Shown here: positions 1 through 9,048 of the stretch, piece by piece | Layout of the letters: every line of letters begins with the position of its first letter | How positions within the stretch are numbered: position 1 is the stretch's first letter | DNA from: Halalkalibacter urbisdiaboli | Lineage (GTDB): Bacteria > Bacillota > Bacilli > Bacillales > Bacillaceae_D | DNA: 64,000 nucleotides | Direction of reading: 5' to 3' | Assembly: GCF_002156385.1 (NCBI RefSeq) | Contig: NZ_MVJM01000003.1 | Span: forward strand, 228,751 to 292,750 | Position numbers and translations under genes: made by a program | Notes under the pieces: model-generated | Databases searched by the model: none | What the model saw: only the letters and a program-made list of their open reading frames with translations | Told to the model about the DNA's origin: nothing

Positions 1-227
1 TTCCGTTTATTATCGGAAATCTCCTTTTTTAAATTTAGCAAAATTGTACTCTTTCTTAGGAAGGACCTCATAGTGTCATAAAATTCTCTGCATGCATTTA
101 ACGATGTGTCTAATGTAGTGTAACAACACAACCCTTATCCTTATTTTATAAACCTATCCGCAACAAAGATGGTCATGGAAGATTAAAAGATTTTAGACAA
201 AAAATACTTTTTGGAAGGAAGATAAAG

Positions 228-479
228 GTGATTATTGGCGTACCTCGTGAAGTTAAAAATAATGAAAATCGTGTAGCTCTAACACCAGCAGGAGTAATCT
301 CTCTTTTAGAGGCTGGACATAATGTAATAGTTGAAATTGATGCTGGGATTGGTAGTAGTTTTACAAATGAAGATTATATTAGTGCTGGCGCAGAAATTAT
401 TGAAGCTGCCGAGGTTTGGTCTCAAGCGGAAATGATTACGAAAGTGCTAAGTCAAAATAAAAAATGGCTCGAGTTTTAA
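228..479 (+). pseudogene. ald: Alanine dehydrogenase, N-terminal fragment
   Basis: The first roughly 75 residues match the N-terminus of alanine dehydrogenase ([20 protein letters not shown], then the GHNV and AGIGSSF region). In this family the region forms the substrate-binding N-terminal domain. Intact Ald is about 370 residues; this frame stops after 83, following an unrelated tail (KKWLEF). The NAD-binding Rossmann domain and catalytic residues are missing, and I could not find the rest of the gene in the 260 bp downstream. A good ribosome binding site (GGAAGG, 213-218) still precedes the GTG start, so decay looks recent. An intact copy may exist elsewhere. No alanine dehydrogenase activity is expected from this fragment. 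Confidence 0.8.
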
Positions 480-673
480 TCATTTTTAAGAATGTACGTA
501 TGAAGTGATGTTAACGCAATTGTAATGCCTTATTCTTATTCAATTTGCAAAGTCTTAGCAGAAGTGAAACTGCTTAAGATGAACGCGCCTGCTAATACAA
601 CACTGAAAAATTAATTCCTTAGTAATTTGGATTTATTAATTAATCAAAATTTAAAATTTTTTCACTTCCTACA

Positions 674-702
674 TTGACAACGCTTTCATGATATACTAGT
701 AT
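674..702 (+). promoter_or_regulatory. Candidate sigma-A promoter of the gntR-led hexuronate operon
   Basis: A perfect TTGACA -35 (674-679) is followed 17 bp later by TAGTAT (697-702), a 4/6 match to the -10 consensus. The nearest gene downstream is the GntR regulator at 757. Both elements overlap candidate operators listed separately. Assigned by eye. Confidence 0.5.
675..688 (+). promoter_or_regulatory. Candidate cre (CcpA) site over the -35 box
   Basis: TGACAACGCTTTCA matches the cre consensus TGWAANCGNTNWCA at every fixed position except the fourth. It overlaps the -35 of the operon promoter, a position where CcpA would be expected to repress. This fits glucose repression of a hexuronate operon. 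Confidence 0.5.
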
Positions 703-706
703 ACAA
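697..706 (+). promoter_or_regulatory. Candidate GntR/FCD operator over the -10 box
   Basis: TAGTATACAA fits the TNGTATACNA-type palindrome known for FadR/FCD-subfamily regulators of sugar acids. It also sits at the edge of a perfect 12-bp palindrome (TATACTAGTATA, 692-703). Lying on the -10 just ahead of the gntR gene, it suggests autoregulation and control of the operon. Confidence 0.45.
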
Positions 707-756
707 GTATGGAAGAGGGATTGTTTTTAATTTAAAGAACTGTGGGGGCACTAAAT

Positions 757-1446
757 ATGACTGTTATAGATTTTTCAAATAAACAAAATCTTTCTATGGG
801 AACAAGAGTATATGAATTTTTGAGGTCTGAAATTGTAAGTTTGAAGCTGTCGCCAGGAAAATCAATTAGTGAAAATGAGATAGCTGAACGGTTGCAAGTT
901 AGTAGAACACCGGTGAGAGAAGCTTTTTTAAGACTCTCTCAAGAAGATTTAGTAAATGTATTTCCTCAGAAAGGTTCTTTTGTATCCTTAATTGATTTAG
1001 AACATTTAGAGGAAGCAAGGTTTATGAGAGAACACTTAGAAGTTGCTACAACTAAATTAGCTTGTGAGTTATTTACAGAAAAGAATCTAATAGATATTAC
1101 TGCCAATTTAGAGGCTCAGAAAATGGCTATTCAAACAAAAGATATTGAAGGATTCTATGAATTAGATGATAAGTTTCACTCAATTATTTTTTCGAGTTGT
1201 AAAAAGTCTAGAGTTTGGGAAGTTATACAGAACATGATGAGTATTAACTTTAATCGTATGCGGTATCTGAGTTTAACTGAAAAACTTAATACAGATATGA
1301 TTATTTCGCAACATCAAGAAATAGTTGAATCGATTAAAGAGCAGAATCCCGTAAGAGCTGAGAAAGTGGTACGTGAACATTTAAATCTAGTAGTGATTGA
1401 TCACCAGGCATTAAATAAGAAGTATCCTAATCATTTCAAAGGTTAA
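757..1446 (+). CDS. GntR-family transcriptional regulator, FCD subfamily
   Basis: This is a 229-residue DNA-binding regulator. An N-terminal winged helix (about residues 10-75) contains the GntR signature SENEIAERLQVSRTPVREAF. An all-helical FCD ligand-binding domain follows (about 85-215, with FMREHLEV and the DDKFHSIIF stretch typical of the metal/ligand site). An in-frame GTG lies upstream at 742, but the GGGGG at 743-747 is better placed as the ribosome binding site for the ATG at 757. It heads the sugar-acid operon and probably responds to a hexuronate, aldonate or keto-sugar-acid intermediate. It plays the role of ExuR, but belongs to GntR rather than LacI as in B. subtilis. The ligand cannot be read from the sequence. 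Confidence 0.85.
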   Translation: MTVIDFSNKQNLSMGTRVYEFLRSEIVSLKLSPGKSISENEIAERLQVSRTPVREAFLRLSQEDLVNVFPQKGSFVSLIDLEHLEEARFMREHLEVATTKLACELFTEKNLIDITANLEAQKMAIQTKDIEGFYELDDKFHSIIFSSCKKSRVWEVIQNMMSINFNRMRYLSLTEKLNTDMIISQHQEIVESIKEQNPVRAEKVVREHLNLVVIDHQALNKKYPNHFKG

Positions 1447-1585
1447 GCAAGATTGGATGATGGTTGTAAGTGAGAAAGGTGACTATGAGGGTCTCTTTCC
1501 TTAGAAGATTTACTGGTCAAATTAGAAGAGCAAGAGTTTATTGAGCAGTTAATTTAAACACTAGGGAACTTTGAAAGGAAATGTT

Positions 1586-2596
1586 ATGAACAATATTAAA
1601 GTAGAAGCTCAAGAGTTAGAAAATTTAGTAGTAAAAAAATTAACAGAAGTGGGTTTAAATAAAGAACATGCCTGTATTGTATCAGAGGTGTTGGTTCACG
1701 CAGATTTAAGAGGAGTTAGCTCGCATGGGGTTTTGCGTACTGAACATTATGTAAAAAGACTGACTGAGGGTGGGCTTAATCCTAACCCGAAATTTTCCAT
1801 AAAAGAAACAGGTCCTTGTTCTGCTGTTTTTAATGGTGATGACGGGATCGGGCATGCTGTTATGAAAGAGGCTATGGGGCATGCAATTAAAATGGCAGAG
1901 AAGAATGGGATTGGGATGATTACAGTGATGAATAGTAGTCATTGTGGAGCGTTATCGTATTTTGTTCAACAGGCAGCTGAGAAAAACATGATCGGTGTAG
2001 CGATGACGCATACGGATAAGGTTGTAGTTCCTTTTGGGGGGGCCAGCCCATTCCTTGGTACGAATCCTATCGCATATGGCTTCCCGGCAAAACAGAATAA
2101 ACCAGTTATTTTGGATATGGCTACTAGCAATGTAGCTCTTGGGAAAATATTACATGCGAGAGAGAGCGGCTCATCCATTCCAGCAGAATGGGGAGTAGAT
2201 GAAAACGGTAAGGGAACTACAGATCCAAATAACGTGGAAGCGCTCTCTCACTTTGCAGGGCCAAAAGGATACGGTTTAGCCTTGGTTGTTGAGATTTTTT
2301 CAGGACTTTTAGCTGGAGCTGCTTTTGGGCCACACATTACTAAGATGTATGGTGATTATCATAAGCCGCGTAAGTTAGGGCATTACCTATGTGTCATTAA
2401 GCCATCCGTTTTTATAGAGGAAAATCAATTCTTAGAAAACATGGATTCGATCATTAATGAACTTCATGAATCAGAACCGGCAGAAGGATTTGAAAAAGTA
2501 ATGGTGCCAGGTGAGCCAGAACAGTTAAAAGAGGAATTGGCCAAAAAAGAGGGTGTGGCTGTTTCGAAGAACGTATATGAGTATCTAGTCTCATAA
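1586..2596 (+). CDS. yjmC: Malate/L-lactate dehydrogenase family oxidoreductase (YjmC-like)
   Basis: A 336-residue member of the Ldh2/malate dehydrogenase-2 family, NAD(P)-dependent 2-hydroxyacid dehydrogenases unrelated to classical LDH. Seen are the family motifs [11 protein letters not shown] (active-site His region), [17 protein letters not shown] and [15 protein letters not shown] at 1571 is in frame, but GAAAGGA (1573-1579) fits the ATG at 1586. The gene follows gntR and precedes the TRAP genes. In B. subtilis, yjmC sits in the exu operon beside yjmD, uxuA and yjmF exactly as the partners here do. The substrate of YjmC is not established; an aldonate or related hydroxyacid is the contextual guess. 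A short open remnant (about 1489-1557) before the gene resembles nothing I recognise. Confidence 0.85.
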   Translation: MNNIKVEAQELENLVVKKLTEVGLNKEHACIVSEVLVHADLRGVSSHGVLRTEHYVKRLTEGGLNPNPKFSIKETGPCSAVFNGDDGIGHAVMKEAMGHAIKMAEKNGIGMITVMNSSHCGALSYFVQQAAEKNMIGVAMTHTDKVVVPFGGASPFLGTNPIAYGFPAKQNKPVILDMATSNVALGKILHARESGSSIPAEWGVDENGKGTTDPNNVEALSHFAGPKGYGLALVVEIFSGLLAGAAFGPHITKMYGDYHKPRKLGHYLCVIKPSVFIEENQFLENMDSIINELHESEPAEGFEKVMVPGEPEQLKEELAKKEGVAVSKNVYEYLVS

Positions 2597-2699
2597 AAAA
2601 ATAGAAATTCACTTAATTTCGTAAAGGGGGTGCATGTGGTTCTCGCTAGAATAATAATCTTCACTTATTTATTAAAAAACAAATAGGGGGAAATGAATT

Positions 2700-3734
2700 A
2701 TGAAGAAAATGAAATTGTTATCTGTCTTTTTTGCAGGAATGTTTATTATGTCAGCATGTGGGTCTAATGGATCTTCCTCAGAATCACCTAAAGATAAATC
2801 TGAGGCACCGGCTAAAGAAGAAGCTGTTGAATCTATTACTTGGAAATTCGGACATTTAGCAAATGAAGATCATTTGTGGCATCAAACAGCAGTTAAGTTC
2901 AGTGAATTAGTAAGTGAGAAAACCAATGAGCAAATTAAAATAGAAATCTATCCTAATAACCAACTTGGTGGGGAAACAGATACAATTAATAGTATTAAAG
3001 CAGGAACTGCAGATCTTGTGATATCTGGAGAGACTATGGCCAACTGGGCACCGAAAGCTGCACTAATGGCGGTTCCATATGCTTTCAAAGATGAAGCGCA
3101 TTTAGTGAGTGTCATTGAAGGGGAAATTGGCCAAGGGATTGAAGAGGAGATTATTGAAAAAGTCGGGTTAACACCACTTTATTATCACACTCGTGCACCA
3201 CGAAATTTAACGTCTAATAAACCAATTTCAACTCCCGATGATTTAGATGGATTTAGAATGCGTGTTCCAAACGTTCCTTTATTTTTAAGTGTTTGGGAGG
3301 CGGCAGGAGCAAGACCTCAAGTAATGGACTTTAACGAAGTATTTACTGGGTTACAACAAGGCGTTATTGACGGACAAGAAAATCCACTTGATTTAATTCA
3401 TAGTGCTGGATTTGCTGAAGTACAAGAGTATGTCAACGAAACAGAACACGTATATTCTTGGATTTACATTTTAGTAGGTAACGAGCAATTCGCAAAATTA
3501 TCTGACGAATTACAGGAAGCAGTTATGGAAGCCGCTGCCGAAGCTCAAGTATATGGTAAAGAACTTTTTGATGAAGAATTTAGTAATTATAAAGATGCAT
3601 TAATCGAAAAAGGGATGCTCTTTAATAGTGATGTTGATCAAGATGCATTCCGTGAAGCAATGCTTCCAGCAATTAAGGAAAGTTTATCTGAAGAGCAGTA
3701 TACACTGTACGAGCAAATTCTTGAAGTAGAATAG
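2700..3734 (+). CDS. dctP: TRAP transporter substrate-binding lipoprotein (DctP family)
   Basis: A 344-residue extracytoplasmic receptor of a tripartite ATP-independent periplasmic transporter. The signal peptide ends in a lipobox (FIMSAC), so Cys20 would be lipidated and the protein held on the outer face of the membrane. A Ser/Glu/Lys-rich linker precedes the DctP fold. The family features NQLGGETDTINSIKAGTADL and the RMRVPNVPLF segment containing the carboxylate-binding Arg are visible. The substrate is probably a sugar acid such as mannonate, fructuronate, gulonate or a uronate, judged from the catabolic genes around it. A strong hairpin follows the stop codon and may raise receptor mRNA over that of the membrane subunits. 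Confidence 0.93.
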   Translation: MKKMKLLSVFFAGMFIMSACGSNGSSSESPKDKSEAPAKEEAVESITWKFGHLANEDHLWHQTAVKFSELVSEKTNEQIKIEIYPNNQLGGETDTINSIKAGTADLVISGETMANWAPKAALMAVPYAFKDEAHLVSVIEGEIGQGIEEEIIEKVGLTPLYYHTRAPRNLTSNKPISTPDDLDGFRMRVPNVPLFLSVWEAAGARPQVMDFNEVFTGLQQGVIDGQENPLDLIHSAGFAEVQEYVNETEHVYSWIYILVGNEQFAKLSDELQEAVMEAAAEAQVYGKELFDEEFSNYKDALIEKGMLFNSDVDQDAFREAMLPAIKESLSEEQYTLYEQILEVE

Positions 3735-3753
3735 TAATAATTGGTTACAAAAG

Positions 3754-3810
3754 CATACCACTTACTTGTAAAAGATCACGATGAATGAGTGAGTGGTATG
3801 TTTTTATTTT
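3754..3810 (+). terminator. Strong hairpin with T-tract between dctP and dctQ
   Basis: Arms 3754-3768 and 3786-3800 pair over about 15 bp (nine perfect outer pairs, CATACCACT/AGTGGTATG, then inner pairs with G-U). The loop is about 17 nt and TTTTTATTTT follows. It looks like an intrinsic terminator inside the operon. It would allow partial read-through so that the receptor is made in excess. Confidence 0.75.
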
Positions 3811-3831
3811 ATTTATAAAGGGCTGAGAAAA

Positions 3832-4305
3832 GTGAGGAGTAAAAAACTATTAGAACGCACGTTGGAGACGGCAACAATAATTACCTTTACTGCGCTAATT
3901 ATTGTTGTTGTTATCCAAATTATTTCTCGATACTTACCATATTCATTTGTATGGACCGAAGAATTATCTCGTTTTTTATTTCTGTTTTCAATATCCTTCG
4001 GTGCTCCATTGGCTTTAAAGGATAAGGAATTTATTAATGTAGACTTACTACTTAATTTTCTCCCAAGAAGAGTTAGAGAAATTTATGAAGGATTTGTCTA
4101 TTTATCGATTGCTTTATTTTGTGCAGTTGTAACGTATTGGGGATTTAAGTTTATACTTATTGGTCGGGGGCAAACTTCTGCAACGATGGCAATTGATATG
4201 TCAATTATTCATGCCTGTATCTTTATTTCCATGTTATTTATTGGGATTTATGCTTTGCTTCATATGATTAATTATTTTAAAAGCCTCCAGAGGGGGAGTG
4301 AGTAG
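3832..4305 (+). CDS. dctQ: TRAP transporter small membrane subunit (DctQ family)
   Basis: A 157-residue protein with four predicted membrane helices (about residues 12-34, 45-63, 82-103 and 121-143). It contains the DctQ signature around FVWTEELSRFLFLFSISFGA. The frame is open from a GTG at 3793, but that lies inside the terminator hairpin. The GTG at 3832, preceded by AAAGGG (3817-3822) at 9-nt spacing, is the likelier start. DctQ bridges receptor and DctM in the membrane. It ends two bases before dctM. Confidence 0.87.
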   Translation: MRSKKLLERTLETATIITFTALIIVVVIQIISRYLPYSFVWTEELSRFLFLFSISFGAPLALKDKEFINVDLLLNFLPRRVREIYEGFVYLSIALFCAVVTYWGFKFILIGRGQTSATMAIDMSIIHACIFISMLFIGIYALLHMINYFKSLQRGSE

Positions 4306-4307
4306 TA

Positions 4308-5582
4308 ATGTTGGGGTTAATATTATTTGTTTCCTTTATTCTATTGATTTTCTTGGGTGTCCCAATTGCTTTTAGTTTAGGTATCTCTTCCATTATTTAT
4401 TTATTAATAGCAGATATCTCTTTATCTATTATCCCACAACGAATGTTTGGTGGATTAAACTCTTTTGTTCTTTTATGTATTCCTGGATTTATCTTAGCGG
4501 GTAATCTAATGAATGCAGGTGGTATTACAGAAAGAATTATACGGTTTACAAATAATATTGTCGGTCACATTCGAGGTGGCTTAGGTTTAGCGAATGTAGG
4601 TTCATCGATGGGGTTTGCTGGCATTTCTGGTACAGCTTTAGCTGATACTGCTAGTATTGGTTCAGTCTTGATTCCTGCAATGAAAAAGCAAGGGTACGAT
4701 GCGGATTTTTCGGCAGCTATTACTTCATCTTCTTCAACAATCGGTCCTATAATACCGCCTTCGTTACCACTAATAATTGTTGGTACATTGGCAAGTGTCT
4801 CAATCGGTGACTTATTTTTAGCTGGTGCGATACCAGGTATCATACTCGGTATTAGTTTAATGGTAGCTGTCTACGTTATTTCTGTAAAACGTAAGTATCC
4901 TAAAGGAAAAAGACAAAAATTATCTGTTGTAGGTAAATCATTTATTGATGCATTTTGGGCTTTAATGATGACAGTGGTCATTATGTATGGAATATTAGGA
5001 GGGTATTTCACGCCGACAGAAGCTTCTATCGTTGCCGTTGTTTATGCGTTAATAGTAGGTTTATTTGTATATAGGGATCTTAAAGTAAAGGCAATTCCTT
5101 CTATTTTATTAGCTTCAATGAAAAGTACAGCTTCTATCATGATACTAGTAGGGTTGGCGAATTTATTTGGTTGGATTTTAGTAAGCGAAAAAATTCCACA
5201 ACTAGTTGCCAATACAATTCTAGCTATTTCGGAAAATAAAATAGTCGTAATTTTACTCATTATTTTGCTTTTGTTATTTATTGGAACATTTATGGAGACC
5301 ATTGCAGCATTAGTCATTTTATTCCCGGTTTTACTACCAGTGGCTACATCTGTTGGTATGGATCCAGTTCATTTTGGTGTGTTAATGGTGCTGGGTTTAA
5401 TTATTGGTCTTTCAACACCTCCGGTAGGGGTATGTTTATTCGTGGCATCTAGTATAGGGAAAGTATCTGTGGGTAAAACATCTATTGCGCTAATTCCGTT
5501 CTTGTGTGTCAGTATTTTTGTTCTATTATTAGTTGCTTTTATACCAGAGTTAACACTTTTCTTACCTAGTTTGTTTGATTAA
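4308..5582 (+). CDS. dctM: TRAP transporter large permease subunit (DctM family)
   Basis: A 424-residue membrane protein with about 11-13 hydrophobic segments and DctM-family motifs: FVLLCIPGFILAGNLMNAGGIT, the Gly-rich MGFAGISGTALADTASIGSV and SSSTIGPIIPPS. DctM forms the ion-coupled channel, normally driven by a Na+ gradient. It is tightly coupled to dctQ (2-nt gap, GAGGGGGAG ribosome binding site). It replaces the MFS/GPH permeases (YjmB, ExuT) that serve the equivalent B. subtilis operon. Confidence 0.93.
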   Translation: MLGLILFVSFILLIFLGVPIAFSLGISSIIYLLIADISLSIIPQRMFGGLNSFVLLCIPGFILAGNLMNAGGITERIIRFTNNIVGHIRGGLGLANVGSSMGFAGISGTALADTASIGSVLIPAMKKQGYDADFSAAITSSSSTIGPIIPPSLPLIIVGTLASVSIGDLFLAGAIPGIILGISLMVAVYVISVKRKYPKGKRQKLSVVGKSFIDAFWALMMTVVIMYGILGGYFTPTEASIVAVVYALIVGLFVYRDLKVKAIPSILLASMKSTASIMILVGLANLFGWILVSEKIPQLVANTILAISENKIVVILLIILLLLFIGTFMETIAALVILFPVLLPVATSVGMDPVHFGVLMVLGLIIGLSTPPVGVCLFVASSIGKVSVGKTSIALIPFLCVSIFVLLLVAFIPELTLFLPSLFD

Positions 5583-5605
5583 ATTTGTAGGAGTTGAATA
5601 GAAAA

Positions 5606-6622
5606 ATGAAAGCTGTACAAGTAGCAGGAGCAAGGAAACTTGAAATTATTGAAAAAGAAAAGCCCGTTATTACTGAGCAAAACCAGGTCTTAATAAAGGT
5701 TAAGATGGTTGGTATTTGTGGATCAGATATGCATATTTACCATGGAACAAATCCACTAGCGACGTTACCTAGAATCATTGGACATGAGGTAACTGGAGAA
5801 GTGGAAGAAGTAGGGGCGGGCGTTACTAAGTTAGAAGTAGGTGATAAAGTTGTTATTGAACCGATTAAAACATGCGGTAAGTGTTATGCATGTCGAAATG
5901 GGAGACAAAATGTTTGTAACGAGATAGAAGTATTTGGAGTTCACCTCGAAGGAGGAATGCAGGAATACATTGTAATGCCAGATAACTTGGTTCATAAGGT
6001 TGACAGTCAGCTAGATTGGAAGGAGGCAGTATTAATTGAACCCTTCACAATTGGGGCACAAGCTAATTGGCGTGGAAATGTAAAAGAAGGAGATTCTGTG
6101 CTTATTATGGGTGCTGGTCCAATTGGACTCTGTTGTTTAAAAATCGCTAAAGCTAAAGGGGCAACTTGTTTCATCACTGATTTAAGCGAGGACCGATTAG
6201 AATTTGCAAAGTCATGGGGCGCTGATGTTACGATTAATGCTACTCGTGTGAATATAAAAGAGGAAGTACTAGAACTAACAAATGGTGAAGGCGCAAATGT
6301 TGTCATTGATGCAGTTTGTATTCCAAAAACGTTTGAAGATGCCGTAGACATTGTTTCTCCAGCTGGTTATGTGGTTGTGTTAGGTTTTGACCAAGCTCCT
6401 TCTAGTATCCCGCAACTACCTATTACAAAGAAAGAAGTAACGGTTGTAGGCTCTCGACTTCAAACAAATAAATTTCCTGAAGTGATCAAAATATTTAATG
6501 AAAAATCTTTAGGAATAGAAGACATGGTTACGCATGAGTTTCCAGTAGAAGAAATCCAACAAGCGATTTCTCTAATTGAGAATTCTCCAAATGAAATAAG
6601 GAAAGTGGTTATTACCTTTTAA
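5606..6622 (+). CDS. yjmD: Zinc-dependent alcohol dehydrogenase family protein, YjmD-like
   Basis: A 338-residue medium-chain dehydrogenase. The catalytic zinc ligands are in [12 protein letters not shown] (Cys) and GHEVTGE (His, Glu). The structural zinc cluster is [15 protein letters not shown], and the Rossmann motif is GAGPIG. An in-frame TTG at 5594 directly abuts TAGGAG, so the ATG at 5606 is the start, which also gives the MKAVQV N-terminus typical of YjmD. It resembles the B. subtilis exu-operon protein throughout. Relatives oxidise C5 or C4 hydroxyls of aldonates such as L-gulonate or galactonate. An L-gulonate 5-dehydrogenase feeding fructuronate to yjmF and uxuA would fit, but this is inference. 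Confidence 0.85.
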   Translation: MKAVQVAGARKLEIIEKEKPVITEQNQVLIKVKMVGICGSDMHIYHGTNPLATLPRIIGHEVTGEVEEVGAGVTKLEVGDKVVIEPIKTCGKCYACRNGRQNVCNEIEVFGVHLEGGMQEYIVMPDNLVHKVDSQLDWKEAVLIEPFTIGAQANWRGNVKEGDSVLIMGAGPIGLCCLKIAKAKGATCFITDLSEDRLEFAKSWGADVTINATRVNIKEEVLELTNGEGANVVIDAVCIPKTFEDAVDIVSPAGYVVVLGFDQAPSSIPQLPITKKEVTVVGSRLQTNKFPEVIKIFNEKSLGIEDMVTHEFPVEEIQQAISLIENSPNEIRKVVITF

Positions 6623-6684
6623 TTCAAGAAAGGTAATATGGTAAATATAGGATAATGTAAAAGAGCGAATATGGAGTGGTTAAA

Positions 6685-7749
6685 ATGAAAATGGTTTTTA
6701 GATGGTTTGGGGAAGGTAATGATAATGTTCCATTAAAACATATTGTTCAAATCCCAGGGGTTGAGGGGGTTGTATGGGCACTCCATGATATTCCTGCTGG
6801 AGAAGAATGGCCAATGGACAAAATTATAGAGGTGAAAGAGCAAGCTGGGAAATATGGATTAAATATTGACGTTGTTGAAAGTGTGAATGTTCATGAAGAT
6901 ATTAAGTTAGGTCTCCCATCACGAGATAAATACATTGAAAACTATAAAAAAACGATAGAAAAGTTAGCAAAGGTTGGAGTTAAGGTTATTTGTTATAATT
7001 TTATGCCTGTGTTTGATTGGTTACGTACAGATTTATATAAAGAATTGGAAGATGGTTCGACAGCACTTTTTTATGAAGGATCCAAAATTGAGAATATTGA
7101 TCCAAGGGAATTAGTAAAAAAGATTAGTGAGAATTCAGACTTAACGATGCCAGGTTGGGAGCCTGAGAGACTTGAGCATCTTTCTATATTATTTGAAGCG
7201 TACAAGGATGTAACAACAGAAGATCTATGGGATAATCTCAAATATTTTCTCGAAGAAATTATTCCAGTTGCCGAAAAACATGATATAAAAATGGGGATTC
7301 ATCCAGATGACCCTCCATTTTCAATTTTTGGTTTGCCGCGAATCGTTACAAATAAGGAAAATCTAAAGAGAATCCTAAGTCTTGTAGATAGTCCTTATAA
7401 TGGGTTAACACTTTGTAGTGGTTCATTAGGAGCAAATCCTACTAACCATGTTGGCGAAATGGTACGTGAATTCTCAGATCGAATTGCATTTGCACACATT
7501 CGAAATGTAAGAATTTATGAGAATGGAGATTTTATTGAAACATCTCACAGAACAGAAGATGGTTCAGTTGATATATACGATATTGTAAAGGCTTATCATG
7601 AAACTAGTTTTACAGGATACGCAAGGCCAGACCATGGAAGGCATATTTGGGATGAGAATTGCCGCCCTGGATACGGTTTATACGACCGAGCGCTAGGTAT
7701 TATGTACTTATGGGGAATCTGGGATTCGCTTGAAAGGCAAAGTAAATAA
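6685..7749 (+). CDS. uxuA: D-mannonate dehydratase
   Basis: Converts D-mannonate to 2-keto-3-deoxy-D-gluconate in hexuronate breakdown. The 354-residue protein matches UxuA along its length: FRWFGEGNDNVPL, VVESVNVHE, YNFMPVFDWLRTDL, IHPDDPP, CSGS, HIRNVRIYENGDF and RPDHGRHIW, with metal-site His and Cys residues in the IHPDDPP, CSGS and HIRNV segments. A GTG at 6676 is in frame, but GGAG (6673-6676) points to the ATG at 6685. It lies between yjmD and the fructuronate reductase gene, so the two consecutive steps are encoded side by side. KDG kinase and aldolase are not in the window. Confidence 0.95.
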   Translation: MKMVFRWFGEGNDNVPLKHIVQIPGVEGVVWALHDIPAGEEWPMDKIIEVKEQAGKYGLNIDVVESVNVHEDIKLGLPSRDKYIENYKKTIEKLAKVGVKVICYNFMPVFDWLRTDLYKELEDGSTALFYEGSKIENIDPRELVKKISENSDLTMPGWEPERLEHLSILFEAYKDVTTEDLWDNLKYFLEEIIPVAEKHDIKMGIHPDDPPFSIFGLPRIVTNKENLKRILSLVDSPYNGLTLCSGSLGANPTNHVGEMVREFSDRIAFAHIRNVRIYENGDFIETSHRTEDGSVDIYDIVKAYHETSFTGYARPDHGRHIWDENCRPGYGLYDRALGIMYLWGIWDSLERQSK

Positions 7750-7799
7750 TAAATTTAACTTTTATGCGTCGGTTAGATGTAATTAAGGGGAGGTAATCC

Positions 7800-8648
7800 A
7801 TGTTAACGATAAATGAAAATTTAAAAGGAAAAGTGGCAGTAATTACTGGTGGCAGTGGCGTACTTTGTAGCGCAATGGCTAAAGAGTTAGCGCGACAAGG
7901 TGTGAAGGTAGCCATTCTTAATAGAACTGAAGAAAAAGGAAAAGAAATTGAAAGAAGTATTAAAGATGCTGGTGGAGAGGCGCTAGCTATTGCATGTGAC
8001 GTATTAGATGTAGCGAGTATAAAAAGAGCAGAACAAATCGTTACAGAAGCATTTGGCGTTTGTGACATATTAATTAATGGTGCAGGTGGAAATCATCCAA
8101 AAGGAATAACCACGAATGAAATCTTTAATAAAGAAGATTTAGAGGATAACAATGTTTCTACCTTTTTTGATTTAACGAGTGAAGGATTTGGTCATGTTTT
8201 TAATTTAAATATCTTAGGTACAGTTAATCCTACACAAATCTTCTTGAGAAAGATGATCGAAAAAAATGAAGCAGTAATTATTAATATTTCATCAATGGCT
8301 GCTCCATCACCGATGACAAAAGTTCCGGCCTATAGTGCAGCGAAAGCGGGAATAGATAATTTTACTCAGTGGCTAGCAGTTCACATGGCTCAATCTGGTA
8401 TTCGGGTTAATGCAATTGCCCCGGGTTTCTTCTTAACTGAGCAAAATAGAAATCTATTAACAAATGAAGATGGTTCTCTCACAGAAAGAGCAGAAAAAAT
8501 TATTACACATACACCAATGAGAAGATTTGGTGTGCCTGAAGATTTACTTGGAACACTTTTATGGCTTGTTGATCACAATATGTCTGGTTTTGTAACTGGA
8601 GTCACAATTCCTGTTGATGGTGGTTTTATGGCATATCCAGGAGTGTAA
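7800..8648 (+). CDS. yjmF: SDR-family D-mannonate oxidoreductase (fructuronate reductase), YjmF-like
   Basis: A 282-residue short-chain dehydrogenase that probably interconverts D-fructuronate and D-mannonate with NAD(P)H. The cofactor motif is GGSGVLC (in place of TGxxxGIG). The NISSMAA segment carries the catalytic Ser, and YSAAKAG carries the Tyr-Lys pair. [15 protein letters not shown] is characteristic of the UxuB-type SDR of Gram-positives. AAGGGGAGG precedes the ATG. It is the last gene of the operon; a terminator follows within 60 bp. Family assignment is firm; the substrate rests on synteny with uxuA and similarity to YjmF. Confidence 0.9.
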   Translation: MLTINENLKGKVAVITGGSGVLCSAMAKELARQGVKVAILNRTEEKGKEIERSIKDAGGEALAIACDVLDVASIKRAEQIVTEAFGVCDILINGAGGNHPKGITTNEIFNKEDLEDNNVSTFFDLTSEGFGHVFNLNILGTVNPTQIFLRKMIEKNEAVIINISSMAAPSPMTKVPAYSAAKAGIDNFTQWLAVHMAQSGIRVNAIAPGFFLTEQNRNLLTNEDGSLTERAEKIITHTPMRRFGVPEDLLGTLLWLVDHNMSGFVTGVTIPVDGGFMAYPGV

Positions 8649-9048
8649 TTTCGGTAATCCTCGTAACTTAATAAGTCCATTAGGGTTACAAGATATATGG
8701 GAAATTAGACCATGGAATGGCGTATGTCCGTTCTATGGTCTTTTTATTGATGGTCGCTTCTTGATACTTTAATGCGCTTTCTAAGACGTGTGAAACTATG
8801 TCCATGGTCGTTCCGATTTTTAAATCCCAAAAATGAGCTTTAAGTGTTTGCCTTTAAAGATCTTGATCGTTCTGAATGAAGGTTTTTTATACAATTTTGA
8901 AAAACTAGGGGAAATCTGTTGGGAATTTTGGTAGTTAGCTATTATAATAGTGATAAGTGCATATTCGCATTTATGTTATTTGTTTAACAAATTAATTAAC
9001 ATTAACCGAAAAAGTCTTTACACTATTACTCGGCAAAGGAGAGCAGTC
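8649..9048. other. Intergenic region before the GH51 gene
   Basis: This 400-bp stretch contains the hexuronate-operon terminator (8707-8746) and then AT-rich sequence. I saw no convincing gene, cre site or transporter-type operator in the remainder. Confidence 0.5.
8707..8746 (+). terminator. Terminator of the hexuronate operon
   Basis: AGACCATGGAA (8707-8717) pairs with TTCTATGGTCT (8731-8741) with one G-U pair, followed by TTTTATT. Confidence 0.8.

Noticed and set aside
1706-2178. Minus-strand frames in the yjmC gene
   Set aside because: Shadows of a well-supported coding region.
3793-3831. Earlier start of DctQ at GTG 3793
   Set aside because: It lies within the terminator hairpin arm and has no ribosome binding site; GTG 3832 fits better.
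8950-9048. Longer GH51 protein starting at 8950
   Set aside because: The AAAGGAG ribosome binding site fits ATG 9049 and the extra residues match no leader or family sequence.
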